Shown: positions 24,901-39,900 of the stretch, piece after piece
Layout of the letters: every line of letters starts with the position of its first letter
Numbering within the stretch: the stretch's first letter is position 1
From: Onchidella celtica
Taxonomy: Eukaryota > Mollusca > Gastropoda > Systellommatophora > Onchidiidae
Assembly (NCBI GenBank): GCA_963931925.1
Contig: OZ007569.1
Location: 50,774,101 to 50,838,100, forward strand
DNA: 64,000 nt
Direction of reading: 5' to 3'
The notes under the pieces: model-generated
What the model saw: the letters and a program-made list of their open reading frames with translations, nothing else
Told to the model about the DNA's origin: nothing
The model's database searches: none
Translations under genes and position numbers: made by a program

Positions 24901-27900
24901 TATTTGAGTGGTCGTTGTCAATCATGTTTTGCGCTGTCTTCGTCCCGTGTGTCAGGCCTACGCCAGAATTAATGCATTAGACGCCTGCAGTGGTAGATCT
25001 ACGAACGTTTATTATCGATTGACAATGGATGCTTTCGTTTGGAATACCCGGTCGCTTGGTTCCGCGTGTACTGTGAACGTGTTGTGCGGACTGATTTGGC
25101 GTTTTACTACTGTTACGCAAAAACCTAGAATCTAGATCAAGGTCGAGCATGCCGTCTAGATCTGACGGCCTACCGATACACTTTGTACGGCTAGTTTACA
25201 AAGGCCTCAGATTGTTCTACTTTTTTAGTTTTCCGGCATCAAAATCATTGGCATCGCCGGATTTCACTTCATTCAGTCCAATAAACGCAAGCGTGAGTGA
25301 GGCCTATAGGTCTGACGATTCTATTATAACCATGGGAGCCGTAAGCAGTGCGAGTCAAGCAACGGCATACTGCTAAAGCCTTATTTTCACGTGTACGGAA
25401 ACGAAAACGTCAAACCTCCATTAAGAACCAGTACATGTAGGGCTGTTTCGCTGCTTGATGGGTTTTTGACATTTCCGTTGCTGTTTTCATTTCCGTACAA
25501 AGGAAAACCCAGCTTAGTGGTGTTGAATTGAAAGGGAGACAACAGGATCTATTTTATTGGCTCAAGAGACACAAATAATACATGTAGTAATAGACACGTA
25601 CAAAGCAGTAGTTACATGACTTGTATAGTCCGTTGTGTGTTTGTGATAGGATTTACAAACTTATTGGAGAATTTTTCCCACATTCAAAATTAAGTAGGAA
25701 ATATATTCATCTTATAGAACTAGAACAAAAACTGCTGCAGTCACACACATTTTACATGAACAAGGAAGATTGTAGGTGTGCACAAATACTTAGTAAAGTG
25801 TTTTGTTCTCTGATACATATATTTGAAAATTGCCTTTGTATATATCATTGGTGCACTCGATTTAGGTGTCATTTAGTTTGTAGGTCTGTTGTTTTATCAC
25901 TGCGTTGCTCAGTATCCACGTTGCTGGCACCCATGAAAATATAAAAATGTAGCAATGCCAATGAAAATTTTTTTTTGCACCTTTGATGAATAAAACAGAT
26001 TATATCAAAAGCCCTATCTTTTATAAGAAAAATGCTTTTTACCTTTTTAAAATCCATCAATAAATAACAAAGTTACGTTCGTTTAAAGTTTTGAAAAATC
26101 AGATTGCCTGTATATAGTAAAAAATGGCCAAAAAGTGGCAACAAAATCGCCACTTTTTCGTCAACTTTTTAGCCTATTTCAGTCAGTTTGGGTACTGCAT
26201 GTATGAAACTTGGCATCTTTGTGGGAAATTGAATGGGCAATGTGCTGGTACCATTAGAATTCTTTTACCTTTATTACTTTTTCTAAAACTGTAAGATTTG
26301 TAGCCATTCTTTAATTAATCGAAAATTACTCCTTCACATTATAGTAACCTTTGTTCACTTTTACCCCCCAAAATTCCCACTTTCACTTGCAGTTGCAGTG
26401 TGAAAGTAACATAAATACATGTATTTAAAAAGAATGCACACAGGCTTAGCAGCGTATTCTTTATTATAGACATCTAAAATATAATTTTCCACCTTAATTT
26501 TAAGTATATTGTATTTGAATGGACTTTGCATTCTATATTATCCATGACCGTCCTCGTTGCCGTGGCTCATATTCGAGCTCAGTCTCTAGAACGCTTAGCC
26601 TTGACACACTGTGAATGTCTTTTCCTGCTGGCCATTTAAAAATTCCAATACCCTTTCCAAGTTCTGCAAAGTCCACAATTACTTCCTCTCCTTTGGTGCT
26701 GTCTGTCGTCACATGTGCTGAGAAGAGAAAACATCAGCAAAGGCAAATTATAAAATGATATCCAGCTAGGAAACATATTTTACTTTATCCATACTTTCAA
26801 TGTATCATTCTACATGTAATTAGTTTGTTGATATCATTTTTGGCATTTTGATGATGTCTTTTCTTAACTGGAGGACAAGTCCGTTTGTAATAATAATACA
26901 TGTATTGTGAAGATTGGGCTCGCTGTATTTTTCTATTAAAATATCTCTATCCATGATGAACTGGAAAAGGGGGGAAAATACAAAATGATCCTTTTACTGT
27001 GGGTGTATTACTATAACTCAGGTGTATAATTTACAAATAAACATGACAAATTATACTGCTGTGAATAAAATTGGAGCGCAGAGCATAATTAGATCTATAA
27101 CTCACCGAGACAATAACATTGTGTAGGACCTATACTACGCTCAACATACTTAGACAACTCAAAAGAGGCGCGTTCATTAATTGGGGGAGGAGAGGATTGA
27201 ACTTCGATGTTTCAGAACTCATCAGACATGTCATTTGATTTGGTAGTGACCTTAATATCATATAGATCTAATTTTTCTGCCAAAAACATTATCAAAGTTA
27301 AAAACCAAAGTTTTAAGCCAGTACTGTTGTCTTTGCCAGTATCAGTACTCATGTTTCACCAACCTATCACCAACCAAAAACAATGTGCCCCAGATAAGGT
27401 AAACTCGCCCCAGTCAAGCTGTTTTTAGCAGCCAATGGAATTGCACGTAGCGATCATTCCTCGCTTGCATGCACTGCGCTGGGTCACGACTGCCGCCCAT
27501 CAATGGCCTTGCTTTTTTAGGACCGGCTTTTCTTGTGACCCAACAAGAATTAAAAAATTATTGCAGTGAGAAATACATCACATAAATCATTGAAATTTTA
27601 CACAAAGATAAAGAAAGGTTGCTTTCTTACCTTCTCGTTGTCCCAGCTGTAACTCCCTTTATCTTCCGAAATACACACATGAATGTGAAAAAGAATAAAC
27701 GATTTCAATGGGTTCTGAACATTGTACGATGACGAACATCAACATGTGACCAGTTTGACCTTTTTTCTGATTGGATGCCAAATTTCATTCACCTATGACC
27801 GTGGAAACACACTGCACTAGGCCTCAACACAGCGCACCTCGCATTTGTGAGCCGCCGAAAACTGTACCGAGTGGGCAGTCTCGTTTCTCGGACACACAAC

Positions 27901-30900
27901 GCAGCTCGATTGGCATTGCTAAAAAATGACAATATTTTGTGTCATCTAGAGAAGACTGGGAATGGGTGTAGTTTTTATGGATCTGAAACTCTGCTGCGAA
28001 GGAAGTTGTAATATCATAGTCAGCTTTGAGATTTGCTAATGGTCAATATCAGACCTTAATTTATTTTCTGTTCCTGTTATCGATACAGTAGTCTCCGCCT
28101 AAGAACCCGGTCAACGGGAGACAGAAAAAGTGGGTTCTTAGGCGGACCGGGCTCTTAGGCAGATGCCAAGGGATACAACCCATATTTGACCACCCGTGTC
28201 CAGGGGTTATCCCCCTTGATTGCTCGGACCTGGGTCGTGACCTAAGGATAAAAATTATGCGTTAGTTATTTTTTTTATTGTTTTTATATATATATATTTT
28301 TTTATTATTTTTTTTATGTTGGTACAGGTGGGAACCAGTGGCTTCAGGCTAAGCCCCCCACCAAAAGGTATTATCCCTCCCTGACCATGTTTTGGATTAA
28401 TTTTGTTGTACATGTACTTGTAGGAGTGTTTCTAATGTGAACATAAAGATGAATGGACCATTATTGTGATAGAAAGTATTGGTCAATTGTTTTCTGCTTT
28501 TTATTCTTATGCACTGTTACATGAATCTGTGCTGTCTAACGAATGGAATGATTCAGACTGAACAATCAAGCTGTGAATCGCAGATCAATGCCAAGTTTAG
28601 ACAACACGAGGCCATGTGATATGTACCCTGTGTAATACATAACCACAATCAGCCCTAAGTTGTGTGCCGTGCAAACTAAGCGCATGGTCAATTACGTATA
28701 AAATTCTGCCAGACAACACCAGGTAATGTTAGGTAATGACCGTGCTAATTTAGTCTAAGCGTGGCCTGCCTGCACACGAAAGACGTAACCGGGCTCCATC
28801 CTTTGTCCGGTTCCCCTCCCCCAACCTTCCCTCCACCCGTTCTCTGGCTTTGTTCTATCCTGTCTAGGCCTCATTGAATAAGATTTTGCGTTTAATATGG
28901 AAATTTTACGTAAAAGTGTGCTCGTCTCTCGGTCAAAGGCCGGGTTCTTAGGCGGATTTTTCGTTTCAGAGCGGGTTCTTACGGATGTAAATTACAGTGA
29001 AAAAATTCGGTTTCGCGGCAACAGCGGGTTCTTAGGCGGAGACTACTGTATGTTGATTTACAGTTCCATTTGAATATTGGAATGTGAAACAGATCAGTCT
29101 AATCACTTTACATCAGAATAGGAAGATCTATTTAGAGACAAATTATTTATCTTATTCCTGTATAGAGACAGATCATGAATATTTGCATTTAGTCCCATGC
29201 TCTGAAACATCTAATGTGAATTTTCTCATGAGAAACTAGTGAAAAAAAATGTATGGCATTGCACTTAAAATCTACAGGTGCTCAAAACCTGATGTCAGCC
29301 ATACCTGGACTGGGGAATTATCAGTTTGCCAGTTTTCTGTCTGGTTTGTTGGTTTATCATCCAGGTAAGCCTTACAGAGTTTGTGCTACATACATGAACT
29401 CTCCTTGTCAGCTTTTGAGCTTGCATGTTATTCTCTTAATTCTGTTCATCAACTTGCTCTGTTTTTTTAATTTGTCTGTATTTAAAAGTTTTATTTTCCC
29501 CAGCAATGTAGCTAACAAGATGCACCATTAATTAGATCTAAGTATAATATGAAAAAGAACAACTTAAATCTCGAACAAGTATGTTAAAAAACTTTCATCA
29601 CTAAAATGACCTTGTTTTTGCAATTTCCTTGTGGTCTGAAGAGATTGTTTTTGATAGTATTTTAGAAATGTGGTGAATACTTTCAGATAAACGTTTGAGT
29701 CCATGGGAAGCTCTTCAACATCCATTTTTGGCATCGGAAATCTGCATCCCATATTTTTTACCAGGTGAGTATGATCAAATTGAATATTTTAGAGTTTGTA
29801 TGACTGTTTTGAGCAAAGCATCGATTGGAAAGATGCATATAGGCGACAAAATGAAACATAACTTTCATAAGTGATTGTTAACATTGTGACCTCTGACTTC
29901 TGGTTTTCCCACACCAAACCCTTGGCCTCCTGAGCTCAGGGTAACAAATTTTAGGGCACTCAGCACTGGTGTTCCGGTGAATAGGAATACAGAAACTGCT
30001 GTGCGTCACCAGTATACCAATGATGAGGATACATAGAGTTAAATCTCATATTTTCTGAACAGTCATTGTTTCTGTAGCCATGAAATATACTTTACATGAA
30101 TGGTTCAAGTGGTCATGAATTTTAATACAGAAGATGACTTTGTGAAAGTTTGCATGTGTGTGATTAAAATCCCATTTGAAAGAAGACTGTGTAAACTTTG
30201 CTTGCTAGTCTTCACTTTGCAGTGACAAAATACATGTTTCTGTAAAAATATCTCAACTGCTGAAGGTATATTATTTTTTTTATTTAGAAGAGTGATTCAG
30301 ACACGGTCTGGTAACTGGACTGTTCAAAATTCTCAGTACGTTAAAAGGGTCTTGACTGAAGCTTATTACGTACGCTGTCAACCATGGAGATATGACTATC
30401 CTTGTTTGGAAACCAATTCAGAATATGGATTTAAATCTGGTCCTCCATGCTGGCTGTTATTATTGTTTTGATAGTCATTTATCTACAGTACTGACATTTT
30501 GTTTCTTGCAGATACTGGGACAGATGCCTTGGTAATCCAGAAAACAGATTACAGCTTTAAACAGAACATTTCCACAAATGTCTTAAGACGTTATCCTTCA
30601 ACCTTTGACTTATTGCGACACGGCACAGCAGATCACCAGTTGTTAGAGGATGAGGGTCCAGATGCAGTAAGACCATTTGATGCTCATAATATCAACAATA
30701 GGGGTCAGAAAGGATCAACACATCAGAATGTTCCACATTATAAAGGCATTGGAATGCACTTTCACCCCTTTCTCATTCAAGGAGAGAATGTATCACCTAT
30801 TGACCAGAAGAACTTCTCGTTTGCTAAGGAGTTAACTCAAGCTGGAAGAATGACTAAAACTCCTGACTTGGTATCTTCACATCGTGGCAAGTCTGCATAC

Positions 30901-33900
30901 GGGAGAACAAGACAGTCAGACTCAACATTTAATATCTCTCCTGATGAGATGACTCAGGCAGACAGTGCTACTCACAAACCAGAACAAATTTCACCTGTGG
31001 TTATGGAGCCAAAAAATGGCAATTTCTGTAATACTTTTCACATTAGAGATTCAAAGAGTGCCAGTTTCAGTTGCACATCGACAGCAGATATGGTCAACAA
31101 AGATGCTGGTGCAAACTCAAAATCAGGAAATTTTCGTAGGAAATTGAGACACAAGGCCTGTTTGCCTTCTCATAGCGAGTACAAAGCAAGATCTGACAGT
31201 CATAAACATGAGATGATTAAAAGTACTCTTCATCATGCAGATGGCACACGGCCAATGACACCTGTGAAAGAGTTGATCAAGACAGGAGTCAGTGATGACA
31301 TTCAGCACACTGCTGCAAACGAGGAAGATCTATTAAATATCTCTACATCTACATTTGTTGTTGAGCAACATTCTTCACCTGCACAAGATCTTAACTTATC
31401 AACAGCCACCTTCATTGTACACAAACCATGCAACATATCAGGAAAAACCCCATCAGATTTGGGAACAACAAAGAGGAACACTACAGTTGTAAAATCTGAA
31501 CCCAGAATCAAATCTATAGGTGAAGAAAGAGCTTCTAGCAGATTATTGTATAAATTAACAGATTTAAAGTATTGTCAGAAACATCCTGATGTGGAAAACT
31601 GTAAATGTTGTATTCACAGTTCAACCAGACAATTGAATTATGGGAAATCTACAACAGCTGGTCTTGAGGATCAGTTCACAGATGACAGAACAAACTGCAA
31701 ATTAAGTTACGTTGCAAGCAGTCAGTGTGTGAAGAAGCTTTCATTTTCTAGTCCATCCAGTGCAGGTTTTGAGGCTGCTTCCACATTATATCAAGCAAGT
31801 GGTGCAGATCAGTCTGTGACATCTATGATTTTGAATACAAGTAGCCAAGCAGAGGTACAGTGTGATAGTGATAGCAATCATTCTAACAAGAGTGCATTAT
31901 CCAATACATATCCTAATGCCTGTCTTGGCAAGGACAAAATATATGCAGAAAGACTATGCAGTGGGCAGAAACATTGGCAACAGAAAGGAGAAGACAAGGA
32001 AGGAAACTTCAAAAAAGAGCATGAACTATGTGGCACAGTCAAAACCCAAGATCAGTATCAGGGTGCAGATAAAGTTGTAGCAAGTGACCTATATCATTGT
32101 TCAGGATTGGAGCAGTCTTTCAACAGAAGCACAAGCCTTGCAAGTGCAGATTTATTACATGGCTCTGCATCTGAAAAGGCTGTAGAAGAAAAAGCGGATA
32201 CAGTCACTGCTAATATCACCGTAACTTTGATCAACAGTGCATGCAATAAGGAGGAAAATCTGTCAAAGCATTATCCTGATGAGGAAAGCTTTAGTGCAGA
32301 AGAAGAGTGTGAATCTGTACTGAATACTACTTTCACTGTAGAGGAACCATCAGTAGCGCTGGGCACAGCTGAGAGAGCACAAGAAAAAGATAAAGTATTT
32401 AACTCAGAGCAAACTGCTGACAACAGCATAGAAGATGAATGCTGTTGGGAAAATCAAGCTTCAGGTCTTGCACCATCGCAAGTAAATATAAGTGAAGCTA
32501 ATGTGACTGATGAAATGCTTTTTCCTAGCCAATATAATGACAATGATGATGACAACAATGATTTTGATGAGGATGCTAGCAGTGAACACAAAGATGTACA
32601 AGAAGTGCAATCTACAGAAACCTCTCTGATGAAAATTAATTGTTTATCTCAGACACCTGTCAGTGGGTCTCAGATTAGCAAAACTTGTCCTATTTATTTT
32701 GAAAATAATGGCATTGGAACTGGAACCCATGTTTTAGGTGAATTGCTTCAGGACAATGAAATGGTACATACAAAGGTTTTAAACAAATCCAGGCTCAGAG
32801 AGAATGCTGACTCCACAAATCAAGATATGATGCTGCAACCAAACAACAAACATGATATTCGCAGAAAGGAATTTTCCAACAAATGCCATATATCAGCTTC
32901 AGGTAAGAAAACAAGGCAGATGAAAAAAGAGAAAGCTGACTCTTGTCAAGAAAATCTCTTATCTGATCAAGAAAAACTGATGTCGCCATTGACTGATCGT
33001 GTTGAGATTAATGAGAATGAATTTTGTGCAGAGGCAAAAACCCATACAAAGAATGATAAGATCTGCCAGAATGGAATTAAGAAACAAAGTCGACCTCGAA
33101 ATAGAAATGTAGTGGAATCTAAATCTCTTGATCTAAACTCAAGGCAGAGATATTATTGTGTTACAAAACGCAGAGTGAGATCTGAATTGGTTTCATATAC
33201 TTCTGAGAGAGTATCAGCTTTATACACAGATAAATTCATTTATGAAAATCCCAAGAAAGTAGCAGAAAAGAGGACCCTTTCTGCAAGGCAACATGCACAG
33301 AAGAAGGTGACTGTTCAGTCAAAGTCAAGCAGAGCAAATGTCAAACGTAAAGGCAGACAACGTAAGTTGAGGCAGAAACCAGGTGCTATATCAGTCGCAA
33401 AAGGGTTACTAAGTGGAAAATGTGGAATGAAATCTGTGGTTATAGTTGAGGATGTGTCAGCTAACATGCCCGCGTTATGTTATCAGGATTCTACAATTCT
33501 GACAAATGAACAAGACTTCTCTTGCAAAGCTGGGACTGATGGGTGCAGACCAGACTGTCATAATAAAAAGGATCTTGAAGACGATACATCCAGAAGAACA
33601 CGCAGAATTTTTCGGAATCAGTCTAATGATTGCAAGCAACAGTCACGAACTGAGAACTATTTGTCTGCAGAAAACATCTCAAATAAAGCAGAACTCAGGT
33701 TGGCAAACAGGCCCAACAGTCCACTCTCAACTGTTAGTACTGATTCCACACCTTGTCCAAAATCCAATATGGAGGAAGCTGCATGTGACACAGCACCAAT
33801 TTTAAGCGGTAATTTCAATATATGTGTCAGAGGCAAAGATATTCATCGAAATTCATCTGTGTCCCAATTTCAGATGCGAACGGGGCACCAAAATTCAAGC

Positions 33901-36900
33901 CAATGTACATTTTCTGTGGGAAGAAAGTCAAGAGCCAAATCAGTGAAAAGAGCCCTCAGTTTTCATATCAATAAAACACCAAATTGTAGGGAACAGAAAC
34001 CTGGTTATGGGGCACTGGAAAAATCAGACACAAGGGGAGTGCCACCTGTTACCTCACCCATGACCACACCAACCGCTAAACGTTTTCCAGGAGTGAAGCG
34101 TGTGAAAAAGCGACTTCTGCAGTCATTTTCATCGTCTCTGAATTCCCAGAATACTTCTGATCCTTATGAATTTAAAGTCACACCTCAGAAAATGAGGCCA
34201 TCCTCTATTTCTCAGTCAAAGCAGACAAACTCAGTTAGAAGAAAGCGAGTGCAGAAATCAGTACAAAGGCCACGCAAAACAAATCTGAAAAACAGAAGAG
34301 CTTCGTCTGCCACTGCAGGTCAGCTCCCTTCAAATGTATGCATTGGTGATCTTGTTGCATTGAAATCAAAGCAAATATTTTTGGATACACCTAGAGAGTC
34401 TATGAATGAAAAAATGTTATGTGGCACATCATCCACAAGCAGCAACGATTTCAAAATACATCTTTCTCATTCATCGTTCTCTGTTGGTCAAGAAGAACAC
34501 AACATTAAAGATTATAATTGTAAAGAATCAGGTGGAAAGCAACATGGAAATGATAGAAAGCAAGTACAAGTTTCCAGCTATAAATGCGAAGATACAGCTA
34601 ATCCCCCAACATTGTATAATAACACCTGCACTCCAAATAATTGTGACAAGAAATCTATAAACAGTGTAAAAGCTGTGTTTGACAAGACTAGTGAAATGAC
34701 ATCTTTGGAATGTGATAGTAATAAAGTAGGCAATTCGAATGCCTTTCACAAGCAACATCCATGTTCTCACCTACCAAAGCAAGACCTAGTCACAATATCC
34801 TCATCAAGCCCTGCAATGTCAAATATGAATAAATGCTATTCATTGAAAGGTGAAAAGAACTCTGTTAATCGCAATAGTACTGAATATTCAGGAAAGTTGG
34901 ATTTGGTTTCCTTCCATGCTGATGGTCAACAGCAGGACTGTCTAAAATTAAAAAGCAATAGGGAATCTCACAGCTTTGTAACAATAAAAAGTGCAGCATC
35001 TTGTGGTACAGGAGGAAGGATGCAGAAGAGGACATTTTTAGACAGAGCCCAAGTGTTAACTGATAAAGACTGTAAGCCACCTGTCTGGGGAGAAATTGAT
35101 GAAGAGATCTCATTCAGAGGGCACTATACTCCTGGACATGGGGACAAAATGTCACTTTCATCCAAAAAGAGAAAAATTCTGACTACGTCAAATGTCAGTG
35201 ATGAGAATGCTGTTTTCCATACTGTGATTCAGACACCTGTCAGTTTACAGTCTCAGGTGAGTATCATTCTGCCAAACTTGGAAGTTAAGATATATAATAT
35301 ATATGTACAATGAATGTGTCATTAGGGTGTCATTGTATTATAGAGCAACCCCAAGCTACTCACACTCACACCAGTTTCAGGGCAGCCAAGAATTTGTGGA
35401 CTGTGTTGACCTTTGCTACAGGTGCACGGCATTCAGTTTTTGCAGCATTTGACAAAGTTAGTCATGGGTAATGAAACATTACATTTGCAGGTTGAAGAAT
35501 TTAATGGCTCTTCTTAGCAACTTTTTTGGCAACAAATTTTTATTACATGTACTTTTATCCAGAATGATAGCAGTCATAGAATAGTATGTTTTGAATAATA
35601 CCATCTCTAGATTTTATTTGCTGTCCAAAGGATTGCAGATCAAACAAGAAACTTTATGTAAACATGTACAATGAATGTATGCCTTTCTATCATTATTCCT
35701 TTAAACAAAGAACTATATAATATGAATGCTTGTCCTACAGGGTACTGTACATATGTACCGTACAGGTAGGCCTACCAATCAATGTTTACAATCAAAAGTT
35801 TATACATGTAGAAAAGCATGAATGCTCAGTTTTGTGCAGGAAGAATGAAGGAAGGCTGTTTTGATGCAAGTTTTTGTTCCAAAAGAGGGAGATGACACAT
35901 TCCATAAGAAACAAATACAGTAGTAGTACTAATTGTAGTCTATGTGTTTGAGTATTTTACTAGAATTTATTGTATTTTCAATTTTGCTTATCAAATTGAT
36001 GAGTGTTTTCAGTTCTTGAATTTTGAAATGTGACTTTGGTAGATGATGATATTGTAAATTAAACTGTCTTCACAGCTTCAAGCATATAATTTAGTAGGAG
36101 GTCCATAGATTCCATTAATTTCATACAGATGAAATCAGCAAAAATGCAATTACTAGTAGCTGGGCCTGAGATTCATTTTTTGTCTTTTCTGCAATGAAGA
36201 AATATAGTGTCTAGTTGCCTTGAAAATACTGTATATCATTGATAGTGTAAAATAGAGTCAAACTGAAAGCTTTTGTATTAGTGTTAAACTTGAGCAGCAG
36301 TGAAGTAACAAGCAGTGGGGGCATAGTTTGGAAACAGATAATATGTATTTTTCACATTGACAGAAGCCCAAGCTGATGTCAAAGTAGATTTTCGCTGCTT
36401 TTCTCATCCAATATAATTACTCTTTCTCACTTTGTTCGTTGAAAAATTTATGTTATATGATACATTACATTCAAGGCATATTTTGACACCTCCACTTTAT
36501 ACATTTCAGGACTCTAGTGAAGAGATGACGGAAGAAATCTATGGGGACGAGGTAAGTCATTTTGTAAATTTTATTGCATTTATTAAACCAGCAGAGGTAC
36601 AAATCGTCTGAAATAAATCTGCTCTGCCTCTCCTCCCATTCTTTTCCCCCTCCTCTCCTCCCGACCCTCTCCTCCATCGCTCTTTGTTTTTTCTTCAGCA
36701 TACTGTGGTACAGACTACTGCTGTGATCTCGCACCAATTCTGATTCACTCTCTTATAGTGTGCATGTGTACGGAACTTTTAGTGAACAGCGTATCAAAAT
36801 GGATCTGTTGGACAGATTCACGAATTAAGAGTGTGACTACCAAATGCTGACAATACATATTTTATTCACCACAAAATGTGATGTTATTATAATTTTTATT

Positions 36901-39900
36901 TGCCTTGGGCTCAGCAGGTGATGTATTTTTATTTAATGGTGGAACAGTGCGCTTTCTGAGATTAGGAATGACATAATACTCCTGTCCTCGATTGACCTAG
37001 AGCAGGCCTGCAAGCTGTCCTCCTTTAGTAGTATGATTCAAGTATTCCGGCATTTTACAATGGGAGCGTCCAAACTGCGGCATGTTAAACTTGCATCGTA
37101 GTTGTACTCATAGATTGGGATGTGGTTGATGTGTGAAAAGAGAGCACGAAAGATATTGGTGTTCATGCTCAAAAGTCACTAGAAAGTTGGCACAAAAAAC
37201 AAACAAAAAACTTACATGTAAAAAATATGTATGTATTTGCAGAGCCCTACGGACATATAAGAAGACGTTGCAAACAAAACATGAATATAAAAAATTACCA
37301 AATGAGATACAACATTACAGAGTGAGAGGCCAGTATAGTTTGTGGGAGTGGTAACGTTTTATTGAGTAGCTGCAGCATATTCATTTGAGTCTTATGGTCA
37401 ATTGCCTTGACTACGACTGCCGAGCAGAAGCCAGTCGTAGGTAGTAAGGGCTTACTGGCACTTGTTCCAGCTGCAGCATATGTAAATACTAGATACACTG
37501 TATATCTGACCCTCACTGCGACAGCTGAGCGGCATTCAGCTGTACATGATAAGGGCTAATGATATTATGTATGCTGCAGCGTTGATATTTTACCTTCACT
37601 ACGCCAGTCGAGCAGCACTCAACTGTACACAGTAAGGGCTAATGATATAGAACTCTTCAAGAGGCTGCAAGATATTTTTTATTGATAAGGCCACGCTTTT
37701 TCGCAGATGGATTTTTGGTTTTGTGATTTTTAATTAGGAAGAGCTCCTTTAGATCACAATTCTGGCTTGTTTTGTTGAATAATTAGGCTTTTTAGTCTTT
37801 ACCCGTTAAGATGGCTCGATTCGGAGTAGCATGGTGTTTCCTACGGTAAGGATGCACAGGTTGTCATTTTTTTTAACGATACTTATCGGTTATCGTGTCC
37901 TTGGTAGCATTTGAGACACTCTGCTTAGTAACGCTTTTACTCAGGTTCCTATCTGATGTCAAATGAAGACTCTGGGCGCAGTATGCGAGATACCGATGTG
38001 CCATCGCGAACCTCATTTCCTCTGACAGCAGAGTCTACTGCTCTTGGATATTATGTATATTTTCATCCAGAAGCAATGTAGACTTTCTGGCCTGCTGTAA
38101 TTCTAATTTGGTCACCGCCCTTTTGGTGCCTTCAGCCCCTTTTGACCAATATTATTAATGCAGACATCCTTATCGAGAACGAACGCTCCATAAATGGCCA
38201 TTACCACTAATCATTTCCGTTTTAGTTTAAAAAAGAGAATAACAGTACCATACAACCTAACCAGTGTACATGAGGAACGAAGCGAAAACTCCTTTGTTTC
38301 TGTTTCCATGAGGACACGGAGTTCCATACTTTTTCCTATCTGCCAAGGAAATTGCTTTGAGTGTGATTTGATAAAAGGATGCAAGTAGGGTAAAATTCTA
38401 CTACAGAACAGTGTATCGGAGTTTTGACTGCGTTTCTTGTAATTTTGGTAGCTAGCTCTTTGTATTATTGTTTGCAAGGACTGTGAGTAATAATGGCTCC
38501 TGTTAAAACTGAACCATTTTGAAAAAGAAAAACATTTTTGGCAAGAATTATCCAAGCTTTGAATATGAAGTACGACACAATCTATTATATATTTCAGTAA
38601 CTTGCAACCTTTGGCATGACTAACTGACCAAACTATGCACTCTTCAGGCCTTAAATTTGGCAAGAAGGTGGCAATTGAGATCAGGAAGATGATGGCTATA
38701 ATTAAAAATTGTTTACTCCAAGCATGTATTTTAAAAAAATAACAATGTTTATTGCTATGTAACATTTGTATTTTTGCATGTTTGTTTCGTAATATATAGT
38801 GCCGTGCATGTCATAAAAAGTAATCGTATCAAGCGTTCAGTTTGGTGCGTAGTGTTCTGGTGCGCATGAGTTCTGTAGTAAGACTTTTATTATATGAGAG
38901 AGAGGGGGGGGGGGGAGGGGGGCACATGATTGTTTATTCCGGGCAATGCCCGGTAGGTCATCTAGTTTAATATAATTCAGCACAAGATAGAGCACAAACT
39001 GCTCACTCTCTGAAATGAACAAAACCACTGACCGAAGTTTGATAGTTTTCTACGGCTAGATATATGTATGCTGTGGAAATGGGGAGAGGAGGTGGGTGGG
39101 AAGTGTAGTTGCAATCAGAGTAATAAACTGCATACGCGTAATTCGATGTTGGAGGTACCGATGATCTGGGATACCACATCTGCCGATGAACAGGCTTTTG
39201 TTCATTAAGGTACAAACAGTAGAGTCACCTTCCCCTCCCCTTGCTCTTCCTTTTTGGGACAAGCAAGGGGTGAGGAGAACATGAGGTCTGTGGGCCCTCA
39301 TAATCCTCTCAATGTGCAAGATGGACAAGAAGATGTACATGTACTGCAGTGGATGATTTTATATTGATTAAGTAGACGAAGGCGAAACAAACAGATGTCG
39401 TTACTGGGTTCACAAAATCCACCAACGGCGTACTAAATATGGTGAATATCATCATTTAATGGATCAAGTACTTTCAGACGATGGAGTCCCAATTTGAATT
39501 AGATTATAATGCCAGAGAGAGAGATAAACAGACAGACAGATGAAGAGTAAGAGAAAAAAAAAGAAAGTACCAATTTTCACAAGATGCAGGGTATAGAAAA
39601 TGATTTAAATGTGATACTGTTATGAAATAGTGTAGTGAGTGCAATGATTATTAATCCTTCTAGATGTTGAAGGCAATTTTGTAACTACCAAAGGATTATA
39701 GCTATGGGGACAACTGGTAGAACTTTAATACAGTGCACTCTCCCGATAACGACATGGCTCGGGACCAGAGGTGCATGTCGTTATCGGGAACATGTCGTTA
39801 TTCGGAGATTTTCAAGATGGCGGAAAAAGGGGTGTGGTTAGACCCTTAGAATGTAACGTACCAACCATAGTGGGTGATCAGTGATCGGACTTTCCAAACA

